A DNA stretch of 8,931 nt from Acidimicrobiaceae bacterium (GTDB taxonomy: Bacteria > Actinomycetota > Acidimicrobiia > Acidimicrobiales > Palsa-688): the NCBI GenBank assembly GCA_009785715.1, contig WQVT01000062.1, positions 1 through 8,931 on the forward strand. The letters are read 5' to 3'. Of this stretch, positions 1 to 5,440 are shown in pieces (within the stretch, counting starts at the first letter, position 1; every line of letters starts with the position of its first letter). The translations under genes were made by a program, and so were the position numbers. The notes beneath the pieces were generated by a model, which saw nothing but the letters and a program-made list of their open reading frames with translations, was not told where the DNA came from and ran no database searches.

Positions 1-210
1 CTGCATCAGGATCACCACGTGCTCGATATCGCCGAGGCTCGCCGGAGATGCCGCGGCGGCGAGCGCCCGTTCGATCAGACGGCCGCCCGAGGCGCTGAGG
101 CCGGTCGCCGTCGCCGCCGCGCCAACGGCGAGGCCGCCGGCCAGGAACCTGCGCCGGGTGACCCGGCCACCGGCCGCCTTCTCGGCGGTCTCGTCCGTCT
201 CGTCGGTCAC
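1..210 (-). CDS. Tat-exported phospholipase C / phosphoesterase family protein, N-terminal part only
   Basis: The gene reads off the left edge, so only the first 70 residues are present. Seen: a GTG start at 210 preceded by a GGAAGGGG ribosome site (218-225) seven bases away; an acidic N-region; a twin-arginine motif TRRRFLAGG at residues 18-26; an alanine/glycine-rich hydrophobic stretch to about residue 38; and a mature start reading SLGDIEHVVILMQ at the edge. In the phosphoesterase family of bacterial phospholipases C (alkaline-phosphatase-like fold), this string begins the conserved block that continues with an ENRSFDHYFG-like motif, which lies outside the window. Family knowledge: these enzymes cleave phospholipid head groups or other phosphoesters outside the membrane and are exported folded by Tat. 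Inferred: an extracellular or envelope hydrolase, perhaps for phosphate scavenging. The substrate cannot be told from this fragment. Confidence 0.85.
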   Translation of the reverse strand, partial: MTDETDETAEKAAGGRVTRRRFLAGGLAVGAAATATGLSASGGRLIERALAAAASPASLGDIEHVVILMQ

Positions 211-240
211 GATGGAACCCCTTCCGCGTTCGTGCTGTGG

Positions 241-269
241 ACGCTAGGGGCGGGAGGTTGCTTCCAAGT
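241..269 (-). promoter_or_regulatory. Possible promoter of the phosphoesterase gene
   Basis: On the minus strand a TAGCGT hexamer (246-241) fits the TANNNT form of an actinobacterial -10 box. TTGGAA (267-262) lies 15 bases upstream as a weak -35; CTTGGA or ACTTGG give 16 or 17. A start about seven bases below the -10 would give a leader of roughly 24 bases carrying the GGAAGGGG ribosome site. The same 95-bp gap (211-305) has two GAGGAAG copies on the plus strand (270 and 289), spaced 19 bp, of unknown meaning. I see no clear terminator there for the gene ending at 306. Confidence 0.3.
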
Positions 270-305
270 GAGGAAGGGTTGAACCGCCGAGGAAGTTTCA
301 CCCGA

Positions 306-1376
306 CTAGGTCCGCACGGCCCGCGCCAGTTTCGTGAGCACCGAGGGTGCCACCCAGGGGGTGACCAGCTCGAGGAGCTCGGTGGTCGTCCGCGTCCCCT
401 CGAGCACCCACCTTGAGAACATCCCTTCGTCCATCCATGTGGCCAGGTACGGGTCGACCAACGCCGGGAGCCAGTCGCCCTCCATCGCCTGCAGACGCAG
501 CCGGGACCAGGTCCACGCGCTCGCCGACACCACACGTGCGCGGTCGAGTGTCGTCCCCGTCAGGGGGACACCGATCGCCCGCAGCGCCTCAGCGGAAGGA
601 TGCATCTCGCGCACCTGCTTCCAGCTGAGCCTGGAGGTGTCGTCCTCGCCGGCGGCCAGGACGTTCGCCAACCAGAGCCGGGCGACAAACTCCGCGGCCG
701 GAAACTCGGGCGGGGCGGTAGGGAGGCCGAAGCAACGCCGCAGCGCGTCGACCAGCCGGCCCGTCTCCGGAGGAGCGGGGATGAGCGTCCCGTCTCCGAG
801 CCACGTCCGCCCGGCCATCCGTCCGGAGCGATCCGTCAGGCAGATGGCGCGGGCCGACATCCCCCCGGGTGGGACGTAGATCGGCTTGCCGGCGGCTCCG
901 TCTGCGCCCAGGTGTGCCCTCCGCATTCGTCGGTTGCCCTCGGCAGGCTCGTAGTGGTGCGCGCGGCCGACGCCGACGATCGCCACCGCGACACAGTGAT
1001 GTGGCGCCGCGTAGCCGATCAGTCCGGGTAGGTCGCGGTCGATCTCGAACACCTCGTCCTCCGGCCCGGTGTCGTCCGCGATCACGCGCACCCACACGGT
1101 CGGGCTGTCCTCGGGGATCGCCTGCTCCAGGCGTTCGAGCATCTGGCCCAGGTGCTCGTCGGCTTCCTTGTCCGGGGGTGGGAGCAGGTCCCGGGCGTCG
1201 AACGCCGGCCCTTCGTCTGGCTCGCGTGAGTCGTCGAAGTCGTCCGAGTCGTCGAAGTCGTCGAAGTCGTCGAAGTCATAGATGTCGTCCGTGGGGTCGG
1301 GGCGATCGAAGCGTTCCGGCTCGTCGCAGCCGAGGATGTCCTCGGCGGGCCCGCGCTCGTCGGCGGCGTGTGGCAT
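306..1376 (-). CDS. Hypothetical protein with acidic DFD-repeat N-terminal region
   Basis: I do not recognise a family for this 356-residue protein. The ATG at 1376 has a GAGAGGA ribosome site (1383-1389) six bases upstream, and the gene ends in TAG at 306. Residues 1-70 are probably disordered and very acidic, with a run of DFD/DDS repeats at 34-50. Residues 92-195 look like a compact alpha/beta domain: WVRVIADD, then a hydrophobic strand CVAVAIVGVGRAHH at 128-141, and PIYVPPGG at 165-172. Residues 205-356 look helical and contain several Trp residues (WLANVL, WKQVREMHP, WTWSRLRL, WMDEGMFSRWVLEG). There is no signal peptide, membrane span or catalytic motif that I can identify. It lies 127 bp downstream of the DUF559 gene on the same strand, so co-transcription is possible but not shown. 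Likely cytosolic; function unknown. Confidence 0.8.
   Translation of the reverse strand: MPHAADERGPAEDILGCDEPERFDRPDPTDDIYDFDDFDDFDDSDDFDDSREPDEGPAFDARDLLPPPDKEADEHLGQMLERLEQAIPEDSPTVWVRVIADDTGPEDEVFEIDRDLPGLIGYAAPHHCVAVAIVGVGRAHHYEPAEGNRRMRRAHLGADGAAGKPIYVPPGGMSARAICLTDRSGRMAGRTWLGDGTLIPAPPETGRLVDALRRCFGLPTAPPEFPAAEFVARLWLANVLAAGEDDTSRLSWKQVREMHPSAEALRAIGVPLTGTTLDRARVVSASAWTWSRLRLQAMEGDWLPALVDPYLATWMDEGMFSRWVLEGTRTTTELLELVTPWVAPSVLTKLARAVRT
1230..1277 (-). repeat. In-frame 9-bp tandem repeat coding for an acidic DFD tract
   Basis: On the coding (minus) strand this is a 9-bp unit GACTTCGAC repeated about five times, one copy having TCG in place of TTC. It encodes residues 34-49 (DFD DFD DFD DSD DFD D). 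Because the unit is a multiple of three, slippage would change the tract length without breaking the frame. Confidence 0.85.
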
Positions 1377-1410
1377 GGATGGTCCTCTCTTTCGGGGAAT
1401 CGCGCCTCCT

Positions 1411-1422
1411 CCCGAGCTCGGG
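1411..1422. other. Perfect 12-bp palindrome upstream of the acidic-repeat gene
   Basis: CCCGAGCTCGGG is its own reverse complement. It lies 34 bp upstream of the start at 1376, in the 127-bp gap 1377-1503. It could be an operator or a small hairpin in the leader, but in DNA this GC-rich a 12-bp palindrome can be chance. No T-run follows it, so it is not a convincing intrinsic terminator. I see no clear -10 box in the rest of this gap. Confidence 0.3.
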
Positions 1423-1503
1423 TGGAAGGGGCTTGCCTGTCTTTTCGAGGGGCCGGTCCGAGCCCGACAGATGCGGGACCTCTGCTACACGGCGGCTAGG
1501 CGT

Positions 1504-2418
1504 TCACGCCGCGGCGAGGCGGCGGTAGGCCTGGACGATCTCCGAGCGCACCTGGTCCGGGTCGTCTCTCAGTTGTGTCCACGTGTACACGAGGATCTGC
1601 CACCCCTCGATGCGGAGGCGGTTCCGTCGGGCGTGGTCTTCTGCGACTTTCACGGGGTCGTGATGCCAGGCGTATCCGTCGACCTCGATACTCAGCTTCA
1701 GGGCCGGGTACGCGAAATCCAGGCGGTACGAGCCGTCCGCACCGGCGACGTACTCGACCTCCGGCAGCGGCAGGCCGGAGCCGGCGATCAGTCGCGCCAT
1801 CCGGCTCTCCAGGACGCTCGGTGCCGGCGCCCCGAGGTAGCCCATGCTCGTCAGGTTCGTGCGGAGGGGTGCCACGCCCCGCAGGCCGCTTCGGTTCGGA
1901 TCGACCGCCGCCGCCAGATCGGAGAAGCGCACGAGCTGGTCCGCCAGCGCCCGGTCGATCGCACCGGGAAGCCGGCCGGGGGACTGCGCCCCGAGGTCGA
2001 TCAGCGTTCGCGCCGGATCGGTCACGCGCAGGCCCTGCCGGGAACGGGTGGCGAACGGCGAGCGGGTCCGGTGGACCTGCACCCCCGCCAGCCGGTGGCC
2101 GCCGCCGTACGGGACGAGCAGGTGGACACGCGCGGGCGCATCGGGGACCATGCCCCACGCCCACGCGGCCGAGCCGTGGGAGAGCGCGGCCCGCGGCCCC
2201 GCCGCCGCCAGTGCGGCTGCAGACGCGACGACGACGGTCGATTCCCGCCGGTCGACCTCGGCGTAGACGCCCGGGTGCGCCCGGCGGAGCCGCTCGTGGC
2301 GAACGAGCGTCCGTAACTCGCGCGAGCTGATGCCCAAGATCAACGCCTCATCGGTGGTGATCACCCCGTGGTGCCCACTCAGCCACCGGTTGAGCCGTTG
2401 CTCTTTGACATCTCTCAT
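1504..2418 (-). CDS. AbiEi-like helix-turn-helix / DUF559 endonuclease-fold protein
   Basis: 304 residues. Residues 8-55 match the N-terminal helix-turn-helix block of the AbiEi-antitoxin-like family common in actinobacteria (GHHGVITTDEALILGISSRELRTLVR, then LRRAHPGVYA). The middle (75-140) has the family's ALSHGSAAWAWG and DPARTLIDL strings. Residues 200-295 form a DUF559 domain, related to the Vsr/PD-(D/E)XK nuclease fold, with a helix carrying Glu204 (LESRM), Asp234 (RLDFAYP) and the Glu245-x-Asp247 pair (IEVDGYAWH) in the usual active-site order. Nuclease activity is inferred; no biochemical role is established for this architecture. The ATG at 2418 has only a weak GAAGAA in front but sits eight bases below a TAGCAT -10 box, suggesting near-leaderless expression. 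No AbiEii nucleotidyltransferase toxin is next to it, so it is not a complete AbiE pair. An inverted array of 19-bp units lies just upstream. Confidence 0.88.
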   Translation of the reverse strand: MRDVKEQRLNRWLSGHHGVITTDEALILGISSRELRTLVRHERLRRAHPGVYAEVDRRESTVVVASAAALAAAGPRAALSHGSAAWAWGMVPDAPARVHLLVPYGGGHRLAGVQVHRTRSPFATRSRQGLRVTDPARTLIDLGAQSPGRLPGAIDRALADQLVRFSDLAAAVDPNRSGLRGVAPLRTNLTSMGYLGAPAPSVLESRMARLIAGSGLPLPEVEYVAGADGSYRLDFAYPALKLSIEVDGYAWHHDPVKVAEDHARRNRLRIEGWQILVYTWTQLRDDPDQVRSEIVQAYRRLAAA

Positions 2419-2426
2419 GCTTCTTC

Positions 2427-2453
2427 ATGCTATCCGAGGTTTGGAGTGGGCAA
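2427..2453 (-). promoter_or_regulatory. Putative leaderless promoter of the AbiEi-like/DUF559 gene
   Basis: On the minus strand TAGCAT (2432-2427) matches TANNNT and ends eight bases before the ATG at 2418. Transcription would therefore start at or within one or two bases of the start codon. Upstream TTGCCC (2453-2448) gives a 15-bp spacer; shifting to TTTTGC gives 17. The -35 overlaps a GTGGGCA element at 2446-2452 that belongs to the repeat series further upstream, so a protein bound there could block polymerase. Confidence 0.45.
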
Positions 2454-2599
2454 AAGGGCCTTGTCGTGGGCACGGCTTTGTGAGTGATCTCCGTCCATGT
2501 GACTGATTCCCAGACATGTGCGCGCAGACAGGTCAATAGGCGTCGCCATCTGCCCACATGGACGCGATCTGCTCACATGGACGCGTCTGGCTCACAAAG
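2446..2599. repeat. Inverted array of 19-bp degenerate repeats with 9-bp perfect ends
   Basis: Six units of 19 bp, each opening with GTG, lie in two facing sets of three. On the plus strand they start at 2480, 2499 and 2518. On the minus strand they start at 2595, 2576 and 2557. Typical units are GTGAGTGATCTCCGTCCAT (left) and GTGAGCAGATCGCGTCCAT (right). The outer ends form a perfect 9-bp inverted repeat, CTTTGTGAG (2476-2484) against CTCACAAAG (2591-2599). After an 8-bp spacer on both sides comes a perfect 10-bp pair, GTCCATGTGA (2493-2502) against TCACATGGAC (2573-2582). Two outlying GTGGGCA elements at 2446 and 2466 lie toward the gene start at 2418. The units vary too much and are too closely packed for a CRISPR. 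Possible roles: multi-site operator, cruciform or hairpin element, or a dispersed genomic repeat. Confidence 0.75.
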
Positions 2600-2622
2600 G
2601 GCGCCCCGCCGCTGGCCAGGGT

Positions 2623-2674
2623 CCGGCCAGCCGCCGGCCAAGGGCGCCGGCCAAGGGCGCCGGCCAGCCGCCGG
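2623..2674. repeat. GC-rich A-B-B-A repeat block after the anchored coiled-coil gene
   Basis: Unit A is the 11-mer CCGGCCAGCCG (2623-2633 and 2660-2670). Unit B is the 13-mer CCGGCCAAGGGCG, present twice in tandem (2634-2646 and 2647-2659). The block ends directly before the TAG (2675-2677) of the minus-strand gene and contains self-complementary GGCGCC and GCCGGC words. Read on the minus strand, GCCGGC-GGCTG-GCCGGC follows the stop at once and could fold into a strong hairpin. There is no following U-run, so this is at most a pause or an RNA 3' end protector. Together with the inverted array it fills the 256-bp non-coding gap 2419-2674. Confidence 0.65.
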
Positions 2675-3604
2675 CTAGGCGGGGGAGTGCAGGGGGATGC
2701 TCAGCCGAGCCCGCAGGCGACCCTGTTGATCGCGGTCCAGGGTCAGCTCCCCGCCAGCCGGCGCCAGTGCTGACAGCACGGCCTCGGTGTCGCTGGCGAC
2801 CCGGTCCGGCCCGTCGAAGCCCTCACAGACCACGATGGCGGTCAGGCGCTCCTCCCAGAGATGGACGTAGAGGTCGTAGGCCTGGCAGTGGCGGGCCAGG
2901 GCCTCGAGCAGGGCCTGCACGCCGGCGAGGAGCAGCATGGACCTGCCCGCCGGCGGCTCGTCGTGCAGCGACGTCCGCAGGGCTCCGGGCGTGCCGGTCT
3001 CCTCCCGGATCCGCGAGACCTCCTCGTCCAGGACCTCGGCCAGCGTGACCTCGGCCCATGCGCCCTCGGGGTGGCCGCCCTCGAGCGTCAGGCTCGCCAC
3101 TTGCCGGCTGAGCCACTCCTGGCGGATCCGGGCGAGCGACCACAGCGCCGCGAGTGTCGCCCCGGTCTGTGGGCCCGAGTCCAGGCCCGGATCCTCCGCT
3201 CCGGTCCGGGTCGCTACCGAGGCACCCCCGCTGACTCCGGCCCCTGCCGCGGCCTCGGCCGCACCCGAGCCGCCACTGCCACCGGCCGAGGACTCCTGGA
3301 TCGCCGCCAGCTCGGCCCGGGCGGCGTCGGCAGCGGCTCTGGCGCCGGCGGCTTCCCCACGCTGGGCGCGCGCCTCGTCCTGCGCGGCCTGCGCCTCGTC
3401 GCGGGCGGACTTCGCCTGGCCGCGGGCGTCGGCCAGCTCGCCGCGGGCGGTATCGAGCTCTGCGGTGGTCTGCGCCGACTCGGCGCGGGCGGCGTCGAGC
3501 TGCTCGTGGGTCTGCCGGCCCGCCGCCCGGTTGCGGATCAGCGCGCCGGCCAGGGCGCCGCTGAGCAGGGCCAGCAGCACGACCACGATGATGAGGGCGA
3601 TCAC
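2675..3604 (-). CDS. Membrane-anchored coiled-coil protein with a degenerate histidine-kinase-like C-terminal domain
   Basis: 309 residues, not matched to a named family. The GTG start at 3604 overlaps the aspS stop in a GTGA junction, implying translational coupling. Residues 2-23 are one hydrophobic span, followed by RNR, so the rest is probably cytoplasmic. Residues 30-105 are an Ala/Glu/Arg/Gln-rich coiled coil with repeated ARxExAxA patterns. Residues 106-150 are a Gly/Ser/Ala linker. Residues 152-305 resemble a sensor-kinase core: a helix LWSLARIRQEWLSRQVASL in the place of the dimerisation helix, then LLLAGVQALLEALARHCQAYDLYVHLW and, near the end, GGELTLDRDQQGRLRARLSIPL, which parallels the last strands of a GHKL ATPase domain. 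The phospho-accepting His, the N-box Asn and the G-box glycines are not evident, so catalysis is unlikely. Inferred: a scaffold or sensor-like pseudokinase. The resemblance is by eye only. Confidence 0.82.
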   Translation of the reverse strand: MIALIIVVVLLALLSGALAGALIRNRAAGRQTHEQLDAARAESAQTTAELDTARGELADARGQAKSARDEAQAAQDEARAQRGEAAGARAAADAARAELAAIQESSAGGSGGSGAAEAAAGAGVSGGASVATRTGAEDPGLDSGPQTGATLAALWSLARIRQEWLSRQVASLTLEGGHPEGAWAEVTLAEVLDEEVSRIREETGTPGALRTSLHDEPPAGRSMLLLAGVQALLEALARHCQAYDLYVHLWEERLTAIVVCEGFDGPDRVASDTEAVLSALAPAGGELTLDRDQQGRLRARLSIPLHSPA

Positions 3605-5418
3605 GAGGGCTTCGCTTCGACCACCCGGAGGTGGAGCTCGCTCAGTTGGGCCGGGGTGACCCGGCCCGGGGCGCCCATCAGCAGGTCCCTGGCGGCCTGG
3701 TTGAGCGGGAAGGCGATGACCTCACGGAGGTTCTGCTGGTCCTCGAGCAGCATCAGGATGCGGTCAAACCCGGGGGCGATGCCGGCGTGGGGTGGCGGTC
3801 CGTAGTGGAACGCGTTCCAGAGGGCCGGGAACGACTCGCGGAGGCGGTCCTCCTCGTAGCCGGCGATGGCGAACGCCTTGGTCATGATGTCCGGGCGGTG
3901 GTTGCGCACGGCCCCGGACGACAGCTCGAGGCCATTGCAGACCAGGTCGTACTGGTAGGCGAGGATGTCGCCGGGGTCCTGCGTCTCCAGCGCCGAAAGC
4001 CCACCCTGCGGCATCGAGAACGGGTTGTGGGAGAAGTCCCACGCCCCGGTGTCCTCGTTCCGCTCGAACATCGGGAAGTCGACCACCCAGGCGAAGGCCA
4101 GGTGTCCGGGGTCGGCCAACCCCAGTTCGCTTCCCAAAGAGGAGCGCACCGCGCCGAGCGGCTCCGACACGCGTGCCCGGGGCCCGACGCCGGTCAGCAC
4201 CGCGTCCCCCGGCCCGGCCCCCACCGAGCGCGCGATGGCCTCGATCTCCGGGCCGGTCAGCTTCCGCGCCAGCGGCCCCCGGGCACCCTCAGCCTCCCCG
4301 GCCACATACGAGGCGTCGAGCTGCAGCCAGCTCCCGATCACGCCCACCTTGCGGGCCGCCTCGGCGAACTCGTCGAACCAGCGCCGAGGCCGCGCGGCCG
4401 ATCCCGGCGCCAGCAGCGCCCGGATCCGATCACCCCGAGCCGCCGCCTCCGTGAACATCGGCAGCTCGGTCCGCCCGCCGAGATCCGAAGTCAGGTCGGC
4501 GATCCGCAGGTCGAAGCGGAGGTCCGGCTTGTCCGTCCCGTACCAGTCGAGGGCGTCGGCGTACGCCAGGCGCGGGAACGGCGCCTCGCTCCGCTTCGCC
4601 GTCAGCTCCCTCACCACCCTCGTCATGAGCAGCTCGATCTCGTCGAACACGTCGTCCTGGGTGGCGAAGGCCATCTCGAGGTCGATCTGGTAGAACTCGC
4701 CCGGCGTGCGGTCCGCCCGGGACGCCTCGTCCCGGAAGCACGGGGCGATCTGGAAGTACCGCTCGACGCCGCCGGCCATCAGCAGCTGCTTGAACTGCTG
4801 CGGGGCCTGGGGGAGGGCGTAGAACTCGCCCGGATACAGGCGCGACGGCACGAGGAAGTCGCGGGCCCCCTCGGGCGATGACGCGGTCAGGATCGGCGTC
4901 TGGACCTCGAGAAAGCCGCGCTCTGCGAGGTGGGTTCGAACCAGTTGGGCAAATTGGGCGCGTTTGGCCAACCGCTCGACGAGTGGTCCACGCCGCATGT
5001 CCAGATAGCGGTACCGCAGCCGCGCCTCGTCGCCCACCTCACTTTCCCGTTCGACGGGGAAGGGGAGGACGTCCGCCTCGGCGAGCACCTCGACCGCCGA
5101 GACGGCCACCTCCACCGTGCCCGTCTCGAGCTTGGGGTTGACTGTCTCGGTGCTGCGCGCCACGACGGTGCCAACCACGCTGACGGTGCTCTCCACCCGC
5201 AGGCCCTCGAGGACCGCCCCCGCCTCCTCGCCGGGATGGGCGACGAGCTGGACCAGCCCGCTCGCGTCCCGCAGATCGACAAAGAGGAGCCCGCCGTGGT
5301 CCCGCTTGGCGGCGAGCCACCCGGCCAGGCGAACCGTGGCGCCCACGTCACCCTGGCGCAGGTCACCGCCGCGGCGGTCCCGGTAGCGGTTGACGGCGAG
5401 GGGCGCAGTGTCGGGCAT
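3601..5418 (-). CDS. aspS: Aspartyl-tRNA synthetase, bacterial type, probably non-discriminating
   Basis: This cytosolic class II synthetase charges tRNA(Asp) with aspartate using ATP. Its 605 residues are close to the usual 580-600. Domains seen: an OB-fold anticodon-binding domain (about 27-113, GWLAAKRDHGGLLFVDLRD); motif 1 around 168-180 (GFLEVQTPILT); aspartate-site QAPQQFKQLLM (204-214); motif 2 CFRDEASRADR (227-237) followed by EFYQIDLEMAF; a GAD insertion domain (about 295-435); and motif 3 GIAPGFDRILMLL (546-558) with Arg553. His41 in RDHGG is the residue associated with non-discriminating enzymes, which also make Asp-tRNA(Asn) for the GatCAB amidotransferase. The C-terminal strings FSHNPFSMPQGG and SGAVRNHRP are those I know best from alphaproteobacterial AspRS. 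The ATG at 5418 lacks a clear ribosome site. It follows the YceH-family gene by 22 bp and overlaps the next gene by 4 bp, so an operon is likely. Confidence 0.97.
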   Translation of the reverse strand: MPDTAPLAVNRYRDRRGGDLRQGDVGATVRLAGWLAAKRDHGGLLFVDLRDASGLVQLVAHPGEEAGAVLEGLRVESTVSVVGTVVARSTETVNPKLETGTVEVAVSAVEVLAEADVLPFPVERESEVGDEARLRYRYLDMRRGPLVERLAKRAQFAQLVRTHLAERGFLEVQTPILTASSPEGARDFLVPSRLYPGEFYALPQAPQQFKQLLMAGGVERYFQIAPCFRDEASRADRTPGEFYQIDLEMAFATQDDVFDEIELLMTRVVRELTAKRSEAPFPRLAYADALDWYGTDKPDLRFDLRIADLTSDLGGRTELPMFTEAAARGDRIRALLAPGSAARPRRWFDEFAEAARKVGVIGSWLQLDASYVAGEAEGARGPLARKLTGPEIEAIARSVGAGPGDAVLTGVGPRARVSEPLGAVRSSLGSELGLADPGHLAFAWVVDFPMFERNEDTGAWDFSHNPFSMPQGGLSALETQDPGDILAYQYDLVCNGLELSSGAVRNHRPDIMTKAFAIAGYEEDRLRESFPALWNAFHYGPPPHAGIAPGFDRILMLLEDQQNLREVIAFPLNQAARDLLMGAPGRVTPAQLSELHLRVVEAKPS

Positions 5419-5429
5419 AGCAACTAGAG

Positions 5430-5435
5430 AGGCTA
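5430..5435 (-). promoter_or_regulatory. Possible -10 box just upstream of aspS
   Basis: TAGCCT on the minus strand fits TANNNT and ends 11 bases before the aspS ATG. It lies in the 22-bp gap (5419-5440) after the YceH-family gene. It would give a leader of only about four bases, agreeing with the lack of a ribosome site. A TANNNT match this short is easily chance, and aspS may simply be read from the upstream promoter. Confidence 0.2.
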
Positions 5436-5440
5436 CCGGG

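Noticed and set aside
1377..1503. Intrinsic terminator between the DUF559 gene and the acidic-repeat gene
   Set aside because: The palindrome at 1411-1422 is not followed by a T-run on either strand.
1282..2316. Long plus-strand open frame of 344 codons
   Set aside because: It lies opposite the DUF559 gene and the start of the acidic-repeat gene, has no family character, is Arg/Pro/Gly-rich, and arises from GC-biased codons on the other strand.
1504..2418. Complete AbiE-type toxin-antitoxin or abortive-infection system
   Set aside because: No AbiEii nucleotidyltransferase is adjacent. The neighbouring acidic-repeat protein shows no such motif.
2446..2599. CRISPR array
   Set aside because: Units are 19 bp, degenerate, directly adjacent with no spacers, occur in both orientations, and no cas genes are nearby.
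2476..2599. Miniature inverted-repeat transposable element
   Set aside because: The 9-bp perfect ends are suggestive, but I see no target-site duplication in the flanks and the internal 19-bp phasing is not typical. Left open as an alternative under the array finding.
3631..4881. Plus-strand open frame of 416 codons opposite aspS
   Set aside because: AspRS motifs on the minus strand are unmistakable. This frame has no domain features and no ribosome site.
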